This document shows positions 7,279-16,503 of a stretch of 64,000 nt of DNA, piece after piece. The notes below the pieces were generated by a model. It was not told the origin of the DNA. It worked only from the letters and a program-made list of their open reading frames with translations, and searched no databases. The stretch comes from Chryseobacterium sp. FH2 (GTDB lineage: Bacteria > Bacteroidota > Bacteroidia > Flavobacteriales > Weeksellaceae). A program made the translations under genes and the position numbers. Location: contig NZ_LFNE01000002.1 in NCBI RefSeq assembly GCF_001045455.1, positions 372,001 through 436,000 on the forward strand, given 5' to 3'. Positions within the stretch are counted from its first letter, which is position 1. Each line of letters opens with the position of its first letter.

Positions 7279-8577
7279 TTATTTAGCGAATCTTACAGAC
7301 ATTTTTCTGTCAACTGCCCTTTCTTCATTAGTAGCCTTAGCATCTACAGTAGCAAATTTACTTCCATATCCTTCTGCTCCCAACACTTGAGAACCAACTC
7401 CTTGTTTATCCAGCCAGCCTTTAATGAAATTAGCTCTGTCACCGGAAAGCTTTATGTTTTTAGCTTCATCTCCTGTTTTATCAGTATATCCACCGATTTT
7501 GATTTTTGCATCCGGATAAGCTTTTAAAATAGCCACTAAATTTTGTAACTGACCTTCAGATCCTGCTTCTAATTCACTTGCACTTCCAATTTTGAAGTTT
7601 ACATGGTCAAAATCATACCATTTATCTTTCAAAGCACTGTCATCTGCAGCATTCTTGTAATCACCGGATTTTAGGAAAGTAATCATCTGATCTTCCATTC
7701 CTCCTCTGTAACCTTTAAGAGCTGTTCCGTTTAAGTCGATATTTTCATCCACTTTAGACGTTGTTGCTGTTGCTCCCGTGTCACTGACAACTGCTGCTGT
7801 ATCACTTGAAACTGTTGTAGAATCAGTGGTTGAAGCTGGTGTTGTCGTATTTTTATTTTTCTCACATTGCTTCCAAAGGAAATATCCTGCTGCAAGCAAT
7901 AATAGAAGCGGAAGAAGCCATTTCCAGATAGAACTGCCACCCTTATTAGTATCCCTGTCAGGGAAAGTTCCTGTAGGAGTTGTACTTCTCGTAACTTCGA
8001 TTTTTGGTTCTTCCTGAACCGTTTTCTTTATTGTATCATTATCATTGTCAAACTTGTATCCTTTAGCCCAATCTCCAAAATTTAATGAAGCTAAAGACAA
8101 TCCTGCAGGTAATAAAGTAGAAATAATTCCTTTCTGATCACTTAACAGACTTGAAATTCCTGATTTGTCTAAATTATTATCAGCGGCATACTTTCCGATA
8201 GTTCCTATTGTAGCTCCTGTAACTAAGTTTAGTAAGGAGCTTGATGAATTATTACTAATTCCGGCAAACGTAGCTATCGTATTTACTAATCCACCAAGTT
8301 TGTCACCAAAAATTGAGGACAAAAGAGTAGAAATAATAGAGTTATTAGAAGAACCTCCTAATAAGTTCCCTAAAATTCCACTAGACGAGGCATTGGTAAT
8401 AGCATCCAAAACTCCGGGATTATCCGAATTGTTTGCTAATCCTCCCACAACAGCAGGCAGTAGCCCTCCTATTGCTTTTGAAATACCTGACTCACTTTCT
8501 CCAAGCTGAGACGCAGCCTGAGTTACCAATGCGGGACCTAACTGTCCTTTAATTAAATCAATAACATTTAATGACAT
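7279..8577 (-). CDS. DUF937 - membrane helix - OmpA domain protein
   Basis: 432 aa, with no signal peptide. Residues 1-165 are the Gly/Leu/Ser-rich helical repeats of DUF937 (YidB-like), 216-234 form one membrane helix, 238-275 are a Thr/Ser/Ala linker, and 326-430 are an OmpA-like peptidoglycan-binding domain (GGYTDKTGD at 362-370; the R378/R381-type basic positions are present). Inferred topology: DUF937 in the cytoplasm, OmpA in the periplasm, linking the cell interior to the wall. Known: OmpA domains bind diaminopimelate peptidoglycan; DUF937 has no settled function. Monocistronic, with its own terminator. Confidence 0.85.
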   Translation of the reverse strand: MSLNVIDLIKGQLGPALVTQAASQLGESESGISKAIGGLLPAVVGGLANNSDNPGVLDAITNASSSGILGNLLGGSSNNSIISTLLSSIFGDKLGGLVNTIATFAGISNNSSSSLLNLVTGATIGTIGKYAADNNLDKSGISSLLSDQKGIISTLLPAGLSLASLNFGDWAKGYKFDNDNDTIKKTVQEEPKIEVTRSTTPTGTFPDRDTNKGGSSIWKWLLPLLLLLAAGYFLWKQCEKNKNTTTPASTTDSTTVSSDTAAVVSDTGATATTSKVDENIDLNGTALKGYRGGMEDQMITFLKSGDYKNAADDSALKDKWYDFDHVNFKIGSASELEAGSEGQLQNLVAILKAYPDAKIKIGGYTDKTGDEAKNIKLSGDRANFIKGWLDKQGVGSQVLGAEGYGSKFATVDAKATNEERAVDRKMSVRFAK

Positions 8578-8642
8578 AATAAATTTATTTTAAGATTAAT
8601 GTTGACATAAAATTAAACAAAAAATAGTCCAAATATCATTTT

Positions 8643-8684
8643 TAAAAAAAAATCTTTAAAAATTACGTGAATTTTTAAAGATCT
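8643..8684 (-). terminator. Rho-independent terminator after proS
   Basis: 13-bp stem 8652-8664 / 8670-8682 (atctttaaaaatt and its complement) with a 5-nt loop, and a minus-strand T run from 8651 down. Confidence 0.8.
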
Positions 8685-8705
8685 GTTAATTTATTGAGGT
8701 GGATT

Positions 8706-10181
8706 TTAATAAGCTTTTGCAAATAAAACCCGTCTTTTTGAAGGTTTTCCTGAAATTAGAGATACCCCTTCTTCGATATCATCATCTAAAGGAATACATC
8801 TGATAGTTGCCTTTGTTTCATTCTTGATTTGTTCTTCTTCTTCGGCAGTTCCATCCCAATGAGCATAGATGAAACCTCCTTTTTCTTCTAAAACTTTTTT
8901 AAATTCTTCATAAGTGTCAACCTTTGTACGATTTTCCTTTCTAAAGTTAAACGCTTTTTGATACATATCTTTCTGAATTGTTTTCAATAATTCATCGATA
9001 TAAGAATCTAAACCTTCAATAGAATGAGTTTCTTTCGTTAAATTGTCTCTTCTTGCAATTTCTACAGATTTGTTCTCCAAATCTCTTGGTCCCATTGCTA
9101 TTCTTACAGGGACTCCTTTCAATTCATATTCTGCAAATTTCCAGCCCGGTTTATTTTGGGTATCGTCGTCGAATTTTACTGAAATACCTTTAGCTTTTAA
9201 TTTCTCCTGAATATCTAGAGCGACTTCGCTGATCTGGTTTAATTGTTCTTCACCTTTAAAAATAGGTACTATCACCACCTGAATCGGAGCCAGAGTAGGA
9301 GGCAATACCAATCCTAAATCATCAGAGTGGGTCATAATTAATGCACCCATCAAACGAGTAGACGTCCCCCAAGATGTCGCCCAGGCGTGCTCTATTTTTC
9401 CTTCTTTATTGGTGAATTTTACGTCAAATGCTTTTGCGAAATTCTGCCCCAGGAAGTGAGAAGTCCCTGCCTGTAGCGCTTTTCCATCCTGCATTAATGC
9501 TTCGATACAATACGTTTCATCGGCTCCTGCAAATCTTTCAGAAGGAGTTTTTAATCCTTGAATGACAGGCATTGCCATAAAGTTTTCTGCAAAATCTGCA
9601 TATACTTTATTCATTTTTTCTGCTTCTTCTACCGCTTCATCTTTCGTGGCATGAGCAGTGTGGCCTTCCTGCCATAAGAATTCTGCTGTTCTTAAGAAAA
9701 GACGTGTTCTCATTTCCCAACGAACCACGTTTGCCCATTGGTTAATTAATATTGGTAGATCTCTATAAGACTGAATCCAGTTTTTATAAGTATTCCAGAT
9801 AATTGCTTCTGATGTAGGGCGTACAATTAATTCTTCCTCCAATTTTGCTTCAGGATCTACAATAAGTTTTGAAGGGTTGTCTGGATCTGTTTTTAATCTA
9901 TAGTGTGTTACAACCGCACATTCTTTAGCAAAACCTTCTGCATTTTTTTCCTCAGCTTCAAACAAGCTCTTGGGCACAAAAAGCGGGAAATAAGCATTCA
10001 CGTGACCAGTTTCTTTGAATTTTTTATCCATTTCGTCACGCATTTTCTCCCAGATTGCATAGCCGTATGGTTTGATAACCATGCATCCTCTTACTCCTGA
10101 GTTTTCAGCTAAGTCAGCTTTAACAACCAACTCATTATACCATTTGCTGTAATCTTCGCTTCTTGAGGTTAATTTTGCCAT
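8706..10181 (-). CDS. proS: Prolyl-tRNA synthetase, archaeal/eukaryotic-type (type 3)
   Basis: 491 aa from ATG 10181. An in-frame ATG at 10343 would add 54 Lys/Asn-rich residues and would span the predicted promoter, so it is rejected. Seen: N-terminal class II core with the YFPLFVP segment, the RPTSEAI block of motif 2, [17 protein letters not shown], then the anticodon-binding domain and the extra C-terminal domain ending in Tyr. Length fits the short ProRS that lacks the bacterial editing insertion. Reaction: L-proline + ATP + tRNA(Pro). A terminator follows. Confidence 0.96.
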   Translation of the reverse strand: MAKLTSRSEDYSKWYNELVVKADLAENSGVRGCMVIKPYGYAIWEKMRDEMDKKFKETGHVNAYFPLFVPKSLFEAEEKNAEGFAKECAVVTHYRLKTDPDNPSKLIVDPEAKLEEELIVRPTSEAIIWNTYKNWIQSYRDLPILINQWANVVRWEMRTRLFLRTAEFLWQEGHTAHATKDEAVEEAEKMNKVYADFAENFMAMPVIQGLKTPSERFAGADETYCIEALMQDGKALQAGTSHFLGQNFAKAFDVKFTNKEGKIEHAWATSWGTSTRLMGALIMTHSDDLGLVLPPTLAPIQVVIVPIFKGEEQLNQISEVALDIQEKLKAKGISVKFDDDTQNKPGWKFAEYELKGVPVRIAMGPRDLENKSVEIARRDNLTKETHSIEGLDSYIDELLKTIQKDMYQKAFNFRKENRTKVDTYEEFKKVLEEKGGFIYAHWDGTAEEEEQIKNETKATIRCIPLDDDIEEGVSLISGKPSKRRVLFAKAY

Positions 10182-10290
10182 TATTTTTTTTAATTTTTTT
10201 AACTTTTCGCTATTATTGTTATCTAAAAATAAAAATCTATTTTTGATAGATTTTTTACGAGTGTTTTTGGTACATTTTTGGTACAGGATG

Positions 10291-10298
10291 CAAATATA
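10291..10298 (-). promoter_or_regulatory. -7 element for proS
   Basis: Minus-strand TATATTTG followed by C, a full match to TAnnTTTG. It implies a leader of about 100 nt before the chosen ATG and supports rejecting the upstream ATG. Confidence 0.55.
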
Positions 10299-10325
10299 AT
10301 TTAAATTAAAAATCTTTACGTTATC

Positions 10326-11354
10326 ATGAAAAGAAATATACATAAAAATTTGTTTGGGATGTTAAAATCTAAAGGGATTTTGGCAATATCAAGCGGATTG
10401 CTTTTGGTTTCTTGTGGTGCTCAGATGGGTGGGTACAGCGAGAGAGATGGGGTATATTACGACCCTAATAAAGATACCCTGCCTGAAGGAGTGATCATCA
10501 ATGATGGCGGAAACAGAGTAGGAGAGTATTATGATTATTATCAAAATGATTCTAATCTAATCCAGAATGCTGAAGCGAATTCCAGAGAAAACAGATATGA
10601 TTCCTGGAATGACTATAACTGGAACGGAACAGCTACAGACTCTGACTGGGGAGCATTTGCAGGTTCTCAAACCAACTATTACGATAACTCTTGGGGATGG
10701 GGTTCTCCATGGGGTTGGGGAGGTTGGTATAGCCCTTATTGGGGTATGAACAGAGGCTGGGGCTGGGGTCTTGGTCTTTCATGGGGCTGGGGTGGCTCTT
10801 GGGGAATGGGCTGGGGATACTCACCTTATTGGGGTGGTTGGTATGACCCATTCTGGGGTGGTTACGGATATCCTTATTATGGCGGATGGTATGGAGGCGG
10901 ATACTGGGGTAATGGATATTACAACAGGCCAATCTATAGAAGAAGTGGTATGAACGGAAACACTTATAACGGAGGCTTTGGTAATAGCAATAAAAACTCA
11001 ATCATCAGAAATAGCGGTTCAGGTTTTAGAAATAATAATGGAACTACTAGCGGAGGATTCAGAAATTCCGGAACTAATGGAGGATACAGACAAAACGGTG
11101 GTTTCAGACAAGGAAATGGAAATATGAATGGAACTAGAAACCAATCTTCTGGCGGATTCCGTAGACCAAACAATTATCAACAACAGCCACAACAATCTCA
11201 GCCTAGATATGACAATGGCGGGTTTAGAAGTAATGATAGTGGCGGATTCAGAAGTAGCGGCGGCTTCAATGGAGGTGGCGGCGGTTTCAGGAGCGGTGGT
11301 TCTTCAGGCGGCGGAATGAGATCCGGCGGTGGAGGCGGTGGCTTCAGAAGATAA
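10326..11354 (+). CDS. Trp/Gly/Tyr-rich low-complexity lipoprotein
   Basis: 342 aa. Lipoprotein signal with LLVS-C30. Residues 31-120 are acidic, Asn/Tyr-rich. Residues 123-194 hold 17 tryptophans among Gly, Tyr and Pro (repeating [19 protein letters not shown]). Residues 233-342 are GGFR/GGFRS repeats rich in Gly, Asn, Ser and Arg. No enzyme domain is visible. Such composition suggests an envelope protein with aromatic stacking or self-association; the function is unknown. It is divergent from proS and 35 bp upstream of the OmpP1-type gene, so probably co-transcribed with it. Confidence 0.8.
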   Translation: MKRNIHKNLFGMLKSKGILAISSGLLLVSCGAQMGGYSERDGVYYDPNKDTLPEGVIINDGGNRVGEYYDYYQNDSNLIQNAEANSRENRYDSWNDYNWNGTATDSDWGAFAGSQTNYYDNSWGWGSPWGWGGWYSPYWGMNRGWGWGLGLSWGWGGSWGMGWGYSPYWGGWYDPFWGGYGYPYYGGWYGGGYWGNGYYNRPIYRRSGMNGNTYNGGFGNSNKNSIIRNSGSGFRNNNGTTSGGFRNSGTNGGYRQNGGFRQGNGNMNGTRNQSSGGFRRPNNYQQQPQQSQPRYDNGGFRSNDSGGFRSSGGFNGGGGGFRSGGSSGGGMRSGGGGGGFRR

Positions 11355-11389
11355 TCTATATTCTCAAACGTAATAACTATTAAATAATA

Positions 11390-12787
11390 ATGTTAAAAAA
11401 ATCTTTAGTATTAATGAGTATTTCTGCTGCATTTTTTGCACAGGCTCAGGATGTATCTATAATCAGGAATTCTATTGATGCGTATTCAAGCACTCCGATG
11501 GTGGGTTCTTCCAGATTTAATGCAATGGGAGGAGCAAACGGAGCTTTAGGAGGTGATGCAAATTCTTTACTTACAAACCCTGCTGGTTTAGGAGTGGCTA
11601 TTGCCGGTGAAGTCTCGGGAACATTGTCTATCTCAAACTATAAAAATACAAGCTCATTAGCGGGATCATCAGTTTCATATAATAAAACTCAGGGAGATTT
11701 AGGAAATGTTGGAGCAGTAATGACATTTCAACTGATGTCTGAAAGTGCTTGGAAGTTTATCAATGTTGGAGTTAATTTTTCTAATCAATCATTAGATAAT
11801 TATATTGAAACTCCTGGAAACAGCAATATTATAAATACAGATCTTGATGCTTCTTTTGGAGGACATGCTTACAGCAGAACAGGTTATTTATCTAAAACAA
11901 GTTTCGGAGTTGGAGCCAACTATAACAACAGTGTTTATTTTGGTTTAGGTTTAAACTTTTTAAATGCTAATATTGACCAGTGGGATAGTGCTCAGTTTAA
12001 TTCTAGAACAAGTAATTACAGTGAGATTTTTGATAAAAATGAAACTCCTTTCTCTGAAAGAGCAAATGGTTTCTCGGCTTCATTAGGAGTAATTGGTAAA
12101 GTTGGCCCAATGTTCAGATTAGGAGCATCTATTGAAACACCTACATTCTGGGAAATCGACAGAGGTTACAACTTTTATGATGATCCTATCTACGGTGACG
12201 ATTCAGCAGTTGAGAACAGAAGATTCACTTCACCGCTTAAAGCAAGTGTAAGTGCAGCTTTTGTTCCAAATAAAAACTTCTCATTAGATGTTGACTATAC
12301 TTTGGGGCTTACAAGACCTAAGTATAAAGAATATAGCGGTGCAGATGTAGAAATTAATAATTTCTTTAAAGATAATTATAAAAACTTATCTGAAGTAAGA
12401 GTTGGAGCAGAATACAGACTGAAACAACTGAGATTGAGAGGAGGTTATTCTTATGCTTCAAGCCCAATCGATGCTTTGACGGTAAGTCAGTTTAATAGTG
12501 ATGGTACTGCATCGGATAAATCTTTTAACAATCTTATTCTAAGTGACAGAAATGCTTTGTCTTTTGGCCTTGGGTATGATTTCGGTTCGTTCTATGTAGA
12601 TGCAACTTATCAAAATGTATCATCTAAGTATACCAATCCTTTTATGTATGGTATAGTAGACACAGCGAATGGAATTAATTCTGCCTATTATTCATCAGGA
12701 AATGTAATTGAAAGTGATTCTTACATTGTTTCAGATGTAAAAAGCATTAGAAATAACTTCTTTCTTACATTGGGATGGAAATTCTAA
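11390..12787 (+). CDS. Outer-membrane beta-barrel protein, OmpP1/FadL/TodX-like
   Basis: 465 aa. Signal peptide 1-19 (ends AQAQ). The mature N-terminus contains the SRFNAMGGANGALGGDANSL block typical of the hydrophobic-compound channels of the OmpP1/FadL superfamily, where an NPAGL motif follows. The rest is alternating beta-strand pattern, and the protein ends with a terminal Phe (LGWKF), the usual barrel C-terminus. Known: FadL members pass fatty acids or aromatic hydrocarbons through the outer membrane. Substrate here is unknown. Second gene after the Trp-rich lipoprotein. Confidence 0.85.
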   Translation: MLKKSLVLMSISAAFFAQAQDVSIIRNSIDAYSSTPMVGSSRFNAMGGANGALGGDANSLLTNPAGLGVAIAGEVSGTLSISNYKNTSSLAGSSVSYNKTQGDLGNVGAVMTFQLMSESAWKFINVGVNFSNQSLDNYIETPGNSNIINTDLDASFGGHAYSRTGYLSKTSFGVGANYNNSVYFGLGLNFLNANIDQWDSAQFNSRTSNYSEIFDKNETPFSERANGFSASLGVIGKVGPMFRLGASIETPTFWEIDRGYNFYDDPIYGDDSAVENRRFTSPLKASVSAAFVPNKNFSLDVDYTLGLTRPKYKEYSGADVEINNFFKDNYKNLSEVRVGAEYRLKQLRLRGGYSYASSPIDALTVSQFNSDGTASDKSFNNLILSDRNALSFGLGYDFGSFYVDATYQNVSSKYTNPFMYGIVDTANGINSAYYSSGNVIESDSYIVSDVKSIRNNFFLTLGWKF

Positions 12788-12818
12788 TTTCCAGATTGTG
12801 TAATGAGTGATTAAATTG

Positions 12819-12858
12819 AGGCTCCGAATTTTTAAATTCGGAGCCTTTATATTTTTTG
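12819..12858 (+). terminator. Rho-independent terminator after the OmpP1-type gene
   Basis: Near-perfect stem 12819-12831 / 12834-12846 (aggctccgaattt) followed by a T-rich tail. It sits between convergent genes; the minus-strand side lacks a good T run. Confidence 0.8.
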
Positions 12859-12865
12859 ATTTTAA

Positions 12866-13594
12866 TTAATGTGAATGTCCTGCGTGAGGATGGTGATGAA
12901 AAAGATGCATGATTAAAGCTAAAGAAACCCCTAAAATAACCAATCCTATTTTCACCCAATCGATATTATGGTTTTTATTGCTTTCAAAAATAATTACAGA
13001 AGAGATATGCAGGAAAATTCCTCCTACAATTGCCAAGAAATAAGGCTGTAAATCAGGGTTAAAATAATTTCCTAACAGCATTCCCATTGGTGATGCTAAT
13101 GCAAATAAAGCAACAATTAATAACGATGGATAAGATGAACCCTTAGATTCTCCTTTCCTGTTAAATAAAAATGCTCCCAAAATGAACGAAATAGGAAGAT
13201 TGTGAAAAACAATGCCTAAAAGATAGGGTGATAATTCATGTTCTTCATTTGCCAAAGGTATTCCTTCAATAAAAGCATGAACGAAAAGTCCTACCATTAA
13301 AGCAACGGGAAGAATATTATGTTCACTGTGATGATGAAAATGTCCGTGTTCGAAACCTTTAGTTAAGGCTTCCAGAATCATTTGCAGTAAGACACCTGCA
13401 ATCACAAAAATTCCAAGGCTGCTGCCTGCTTCTGAGGTATAAACCTGCGGAAAAACTTCGTTTAAACATATGGTAATTAAAAATCCGGCACTTAAAATCA
13501 ATAAATTTTTCGCCAATTTCTCTTTTTTACCGAAATGTTTTCCAAGAAATACTCCTGCAATGACACTTAAAATCAGTAAAAGTACTGTTATCAT
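12866..13594 (-). CDS. ZIP family metal transporter
   Basis: 242 aa, about eight membrane helices. HAFIEG (106-111) in helix 4 and HNLPIS (131-136) in helix 5 match the binuclear metal-site motifs of ZIP proteins. His-rich loops at 83-92 (HGHFHHH) and at the C-terminus (HLFHHHPHAGHSH) are further metal-handling signs. Role: inward transport of Zn(II) or similar cations. Its ATG overlaps the stop of the upstream methyltransferase by 4 bp (13591-13594), so the two are translationally coupled. Confidence 0.88.
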   Translation of the reverse strand: MITVLLLILSVIAGVFLGKHFGKKEKLAKNLLILSAGFLITICLNEVFPQVYTSEAGSSLGIFVIAGVLLQMILEALTKGFEHGHFHHHSEHNILPVALMVGLFVHAFIEGIPLANEEHELSPYLLGIVFHNLPISFILGAFLFNRKGESKGSSYPSLLIVALFALASPMGMLLGNYFNPDLQPYFLAIVGGIFLHISSVIIFESNKNHNIDWVKIGLVILGVSLALIMHLFHHHPHAGHSH

Positions 13595-14316
13595 TTTTTC
13601 TTAAATAAATTAATGCAACGAAGGGAAGTTTCTTTATTAAATTCATTCAATTGATAATCTCCCCATATTTTTATTCTTTCAAAACCGCATGAGGTTGCAT
13701 AGGAGTTAATAGCCTCCAAAGTGTGAAGTTTTACCTTTTCAAAGAAATGAAAAGGCTTTCCATCTGCTTCAAAACGAATGTCTTTGATGATGTGCCTGCC
13801 TTCAATTTTCTTTAAAATTTTAAACTCAATATTACCACGTGTAATGGTAGATTCCGGTACGATATTTTTTCTTACAAACTCTTCATTCAGATAATCCAGA
13901 ACAAAAAAACCTCCCGGTTTTAAAGCATTATAGACAGATTGAAAAACTTTTTTATCATCATTTTCATTATCAAAATATCCAAAGCTGGTAAACAGATTGA
14001 AAACAGCATCCATAGGATCTGCATCAATTGGGTTTCTCATGTCATGAACATCGAAAAGCAATGTTTGATTTTCAAACTGTTTATCAAATTCTATACTTTG
14101 TCTGGAGAGGTCTAATCCCAAAACGTCATATCCTAATTTGTTTAAAAAAACAGAATGTCTTCCTTTTCCGCAAGCAAGGTCAATTATTTTAGAGTTTGGT
14201 GGCAGCTCAAGGTCTGCAGTAAGTTTTGTGATGAAGTTTTCCGCTTCTGTATAGTCCCTGTTACTATAAAGCAAATGATAATAAGGTGTATCAAACCAAG
14301 ATTCAAACCATTCCAT
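13591..14316 (-). CDS. Class I SAM-dependent methyltransferase
   Basis: 241 aa from ATG 14316; the frame extends up to 14367, but the added residues lie over the promoter. Seen: motif I LACGKGRHS (48-56), then GLDLS with the acidic residue closing beta-2, as in the small-molecule methyltransferase family (Methyltransf_25/UbiE-like). No signal or membrane segment, so cytoplasmic. Substrate unknown. Overlaps the ZIP transporter start by 4 bp, which couples the two genes, although no biochemical link is evident. Confidence 0.85.
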   Translation of the reverse strand: MEWFESWFDTPYYHLLYSNRDYTEAENFITKLTADLELPPNSKIIDLACGKGRHSVFLNKLGYDVLGLDLSRQSIEFDKQFENQTLLFDVHDMRNPIDADPMDAVFNLFTSFGYFDNENDDKKVFQSVYNALKPGGFFVLDYLNEEFVRKNIVPESTITRGNIEFKILKKIEGRHIIKDIRFEADGKPFHFFEKVKLHTLEAINSYATSCGFERIKIWGDYQLNEFNKETSLRCINLFKKK

Positions 14317-14320
14317 AATG

Positions 14321-14354
14321 CAAAAATAACTAAATTTGTGCGGTAAAAGGCAAA
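14321..14354 (-). promoter_or_regulatory. Promoter of the methyltransferase-ZIP unit
   Basis: Minus strand: TTTG (14351-14354), 22-nt spacer, TATTTTTG (14321-14328). The -7 element ends 4 bp before the ATG codon, so the message may be leaderless or start only a few bases upstream. Confidence 0.5.
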
Positions 14355-14451
14355 GTATTTTAAACATTGAAAGATTGAAAGATTCGATTGTTGGAAAAAA
14401 TCGACATCTAATCTTTTAATAATTAATCACTTATGCTTTTAATTATTATAT

Positions 14452-15615
14452 ATGGATATAGGAAATTTAGAAATTCAGATAAAAACATTCTTCGGACTGG
14501 AGCAGATTTTAGCAGAAGAAATCAAAAAATTGGGCGGGAGAAAAGTGGAAGTTAAAAACCGGGCAGTAAACTGTGAGGGTGATTTAGGATTCCTTTATAA
14601 AATTAATTATTCTGCAAGAACAGCCTTAAAAATTTTAGTTCCGATTCATGAGTTTAAAGCTTTTAATCAGCATCAGTTTTATGACAAACTCTTTAAAATG
14701 GAGTGGGAGAAGTTTATGGATGTTGATCAGTCATTTGCGATTGATGCGACGGTAAATTCGGAAACATTCAAGCATTCCCAGTTTGTGACATTGAAAATGA
14801 AGGATGCGATTGTAGACTATTTTCAGGATAAATTCAAAAGACGCCCGAATGTAGAGCCTAAAAGCCCGGACATCAAATTTCACCTTCACATTGACAGGGA
14901 ATTGGTGACTATTTCCCTGGATTCTTCAGGCGATCCTTTGTTTAAAAGGGGGTATAGAAAAGAGCAGGGAGAAGCTCCCATCAATGAGGTTTTAGCAAGC
15001 GGAATGCTGCAATTGGCAGGTTGGGATGGAAAAGGTAATTTTCTTGACCCAATGTGTGGTTCGGGAACGCTTTTAATTGAAGCTGCAATGATTGCGTTGG
15101 ATCTTCCGGCTCAGATTTTCAGAAAGAGATTTGCTTTTCAAAACTGGAATAATTATGATGCAGATTTATTTACTAAAATTAAAGAATTCAGAATCAATAG
15201 AGTAAGAGAATTTACAGGAAAAATTGTTGGCTACGATATCGATGCAAGAATGCTGAATGCGGCAAGAATGAATATCGAATCGGCTGAAATGGAAGATATA
15301 ATTGAAGTGAGAAAGCAAAACTTCTTCGATTCTAAAAAAGAACTTTTTCCGTTATTGATGGTCTTTAATCCGCCGTATGATGAGAGAATTTCTATTAATG
15401 ATGATGATTTTTATAAAAAAATAGGGGACACCTTCAAAACGCATTATCCGAATACTCTGGCTTGGCTGATTTCCTCCGATTTGGAAGCGGTGAAAAAGAT
15501 TGGCCTTCGCCCGTCAAGAAAAATTAAACTTTTCAATGGAAAGCTGGAAACGAGATTCCTTCAATACGAAATGTATGAGGGAACGAAAAAAATTCATAAA
15601 CTTGAAGATAAGTAG
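14452..15615 (+). CDS. THUMP-domain RNA guanine-N2 methyltransferase, RlmL N-terminal-like
   Basis: 387 aa. The ferredoxin-like/THUMP RNA-binding part (about 5-155) precedes a Rossmann methyltransferase with DPMCGSGT (199-206) and catalytic FNPPYDER (305-312), the N2-guanine class motif. Known: the E. coli homologue RlmL methylates G2445 of 23S rRNA. This protein corresponds only to the RlmL half and lacks the RlmK domain, as in the shorter YpsC/YcbY-type proteins. The exact rRNA position is inference. Single-gene unit with a terminator. Confidence 0.9.
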   Translation: MDIGNLEIQIKTFFGLEQILAEEIKKLGGRKVEVKNRAVNCEGDLGFLYKINYSARTALKILVPIHEFKAFNQHQFYDKLFKMEWEKFMDVDQSFAIDATVNSETFKHSQFVTLKMKDAIVDYFQDKFKRRPNVEPKSPDIKFHLHIDRELVTISLDSSGDPLFKRGYRKEQGEAPINEVLASGMLQLAGWDGKGNFLDPMCGSGTLLIEAAMIALDLPAQIFRKRFAFQNWNNYDADLFTKIKEFRINRVREFTGKIVGYDIDARMLNAARMNIESAEMEDIIEVRKQNFFDSKKELFPLLMVFNPPYDERISINDDDFYKKIGDTFKTHYPNTLAWLISSDLEAVKKIGLRPSRKIKLFNGKLETRFLQYEMYEGTKKIHKLEDK

Positions 15616-15618
15616 TAT

Positions 15619-15647
15619 AAAGCCTTCCATCGGAAGGCTTTGATTTT
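15619..15647 (+). terminator. Rho-independent terminator after the RNA methyltransferase gene
   Basis: 10-bp stem aaagccttcc (15619-15628) / ggaaggcttt (15632-15641), 3-nt loop, T-rich tail. Confidence 0.85.
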
Positions 15648-16462
15648 TAATAAATCTGCCTCACCAAAGAGGGGGCAAACCCATATTGTTTTTTAAAAGC
15701 ATAGGAAAAGTGGGAAAGATCTTCAAAACCGACTTCCATAAAGATATCAGAAGGTTTTTTATTCTTTTCTGACAAATGATAATATGCGAGCTCTAGTCGT
15801 TTTTGGGTAAGCCATCGTTGAGGTGTGGTTTGAAAAATTTTCCTGAAATCCCGATTAAAGGTTGATAAACTTCTTCCTGTTAAGTATCCGAATCTTTCCA
15901 AAGGCATATTAAACATATAATTCTTTTCCATAAAATTTGCCAGATTAATTTTTCCAGGTTCCTCAAATTCAGCAAGAACCATGTCTATGTTTTTATCAAT
16001 TTCTCTTAAAATACTTATCGCTTCAGAGATTTTTAATGATGCAATATTTTCGGGAAGAGATTCTTTCAAGTCAAAATAAGGAATCAGAGATGCAATACAA
16101 CTTTCCAGTAAGGGATGTTTATTAAAACTATAAATTATAGATTCTTCACGGATAATTTTATTTTCAACTTCGATTTTTGAATAAAACTCTTTTAATCGAT
16201 CTTTATTGAGGTGCATTACGACTGCTTTATGAGGAAGCCCGTCTTTTGGATAATTAATGATTGTTGCTAAATGATTTCTCGGAATCAGAAAAATATCACC
16301 GGATTTGAACAAATATGATTTGTCTGCCTGAATAATCTTTGTTTCACCCGATATAAACCAAACCAGCATGTGGAACTCAAAAACCGTTTCAGTTTTAAAC
16401 AGTTTATCGTCATAAGTGGAAAGTTTAATGTCCGGAGTAATATACTTAATCTGAAAATCCAT
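15647..16462 (-). CDS. AraC family transcriptional regulator
   Basis: 271 aa. N-terminal cupin-like sensing domain (about 20-90, with SGDIFLIPRNH at 54-64) and two helix-turn-helix motifs in the C-terminal 100 residues (about 172-268, ending GFEDLSHFSYAFKKQYGFAPS, the family signature). It lies 41 bp downstream of the short-chain dehydrogenase gene on the same strand, so it probably controls that gene or responds to its substrate. The effector is unknown. Confidence 0.92.
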   Translation of the reverse strand: MDFQIKYITPDIKLSTYDDKLFKTETVFEFHMLVWFISGETKIIQADKSYLFKSGDIFLIPRNHLATIINYPKDGLPHKAVVMHLNKDRLKEFYSKIEVENKIIREESIIYSFNKHPLLESCIASLIPYFDLKESLPENIASLKISEAISILREIDKNIDMVLAEFEEPGKINLANFMEKNYMFNMPLERFGYLTGRSLSTFNRDFRKIFQTTPQRWLTQKRLELAYYHLSEKNKKPSDIFMEVGFEDLSHFSYAFKKQYGFAPSLVRQIY

Positions 16463-16503
16463 TTTTTTTCTTAATTATTTAAGATAAATTTAATCAAAAC
16501 AAT

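Noticed and set aside
10181..10343. 54-residue N-terminal extension of proS up to an ATG at 10343
   Set aside because: It overlaps the lipoprotein start and contains the predicted proS promoter; composition is Lys/Asn-rich non-coding-like, and [11 protein letters not shown] is the usual start.
14367..14447. attgaaag repeats and an AT-only inverted pair before the RNA methyltransferase gene
   Set aside because: Pure A/T arms and short simple repeats are expected by chance in this composition; no tail or start spacing supports a function.
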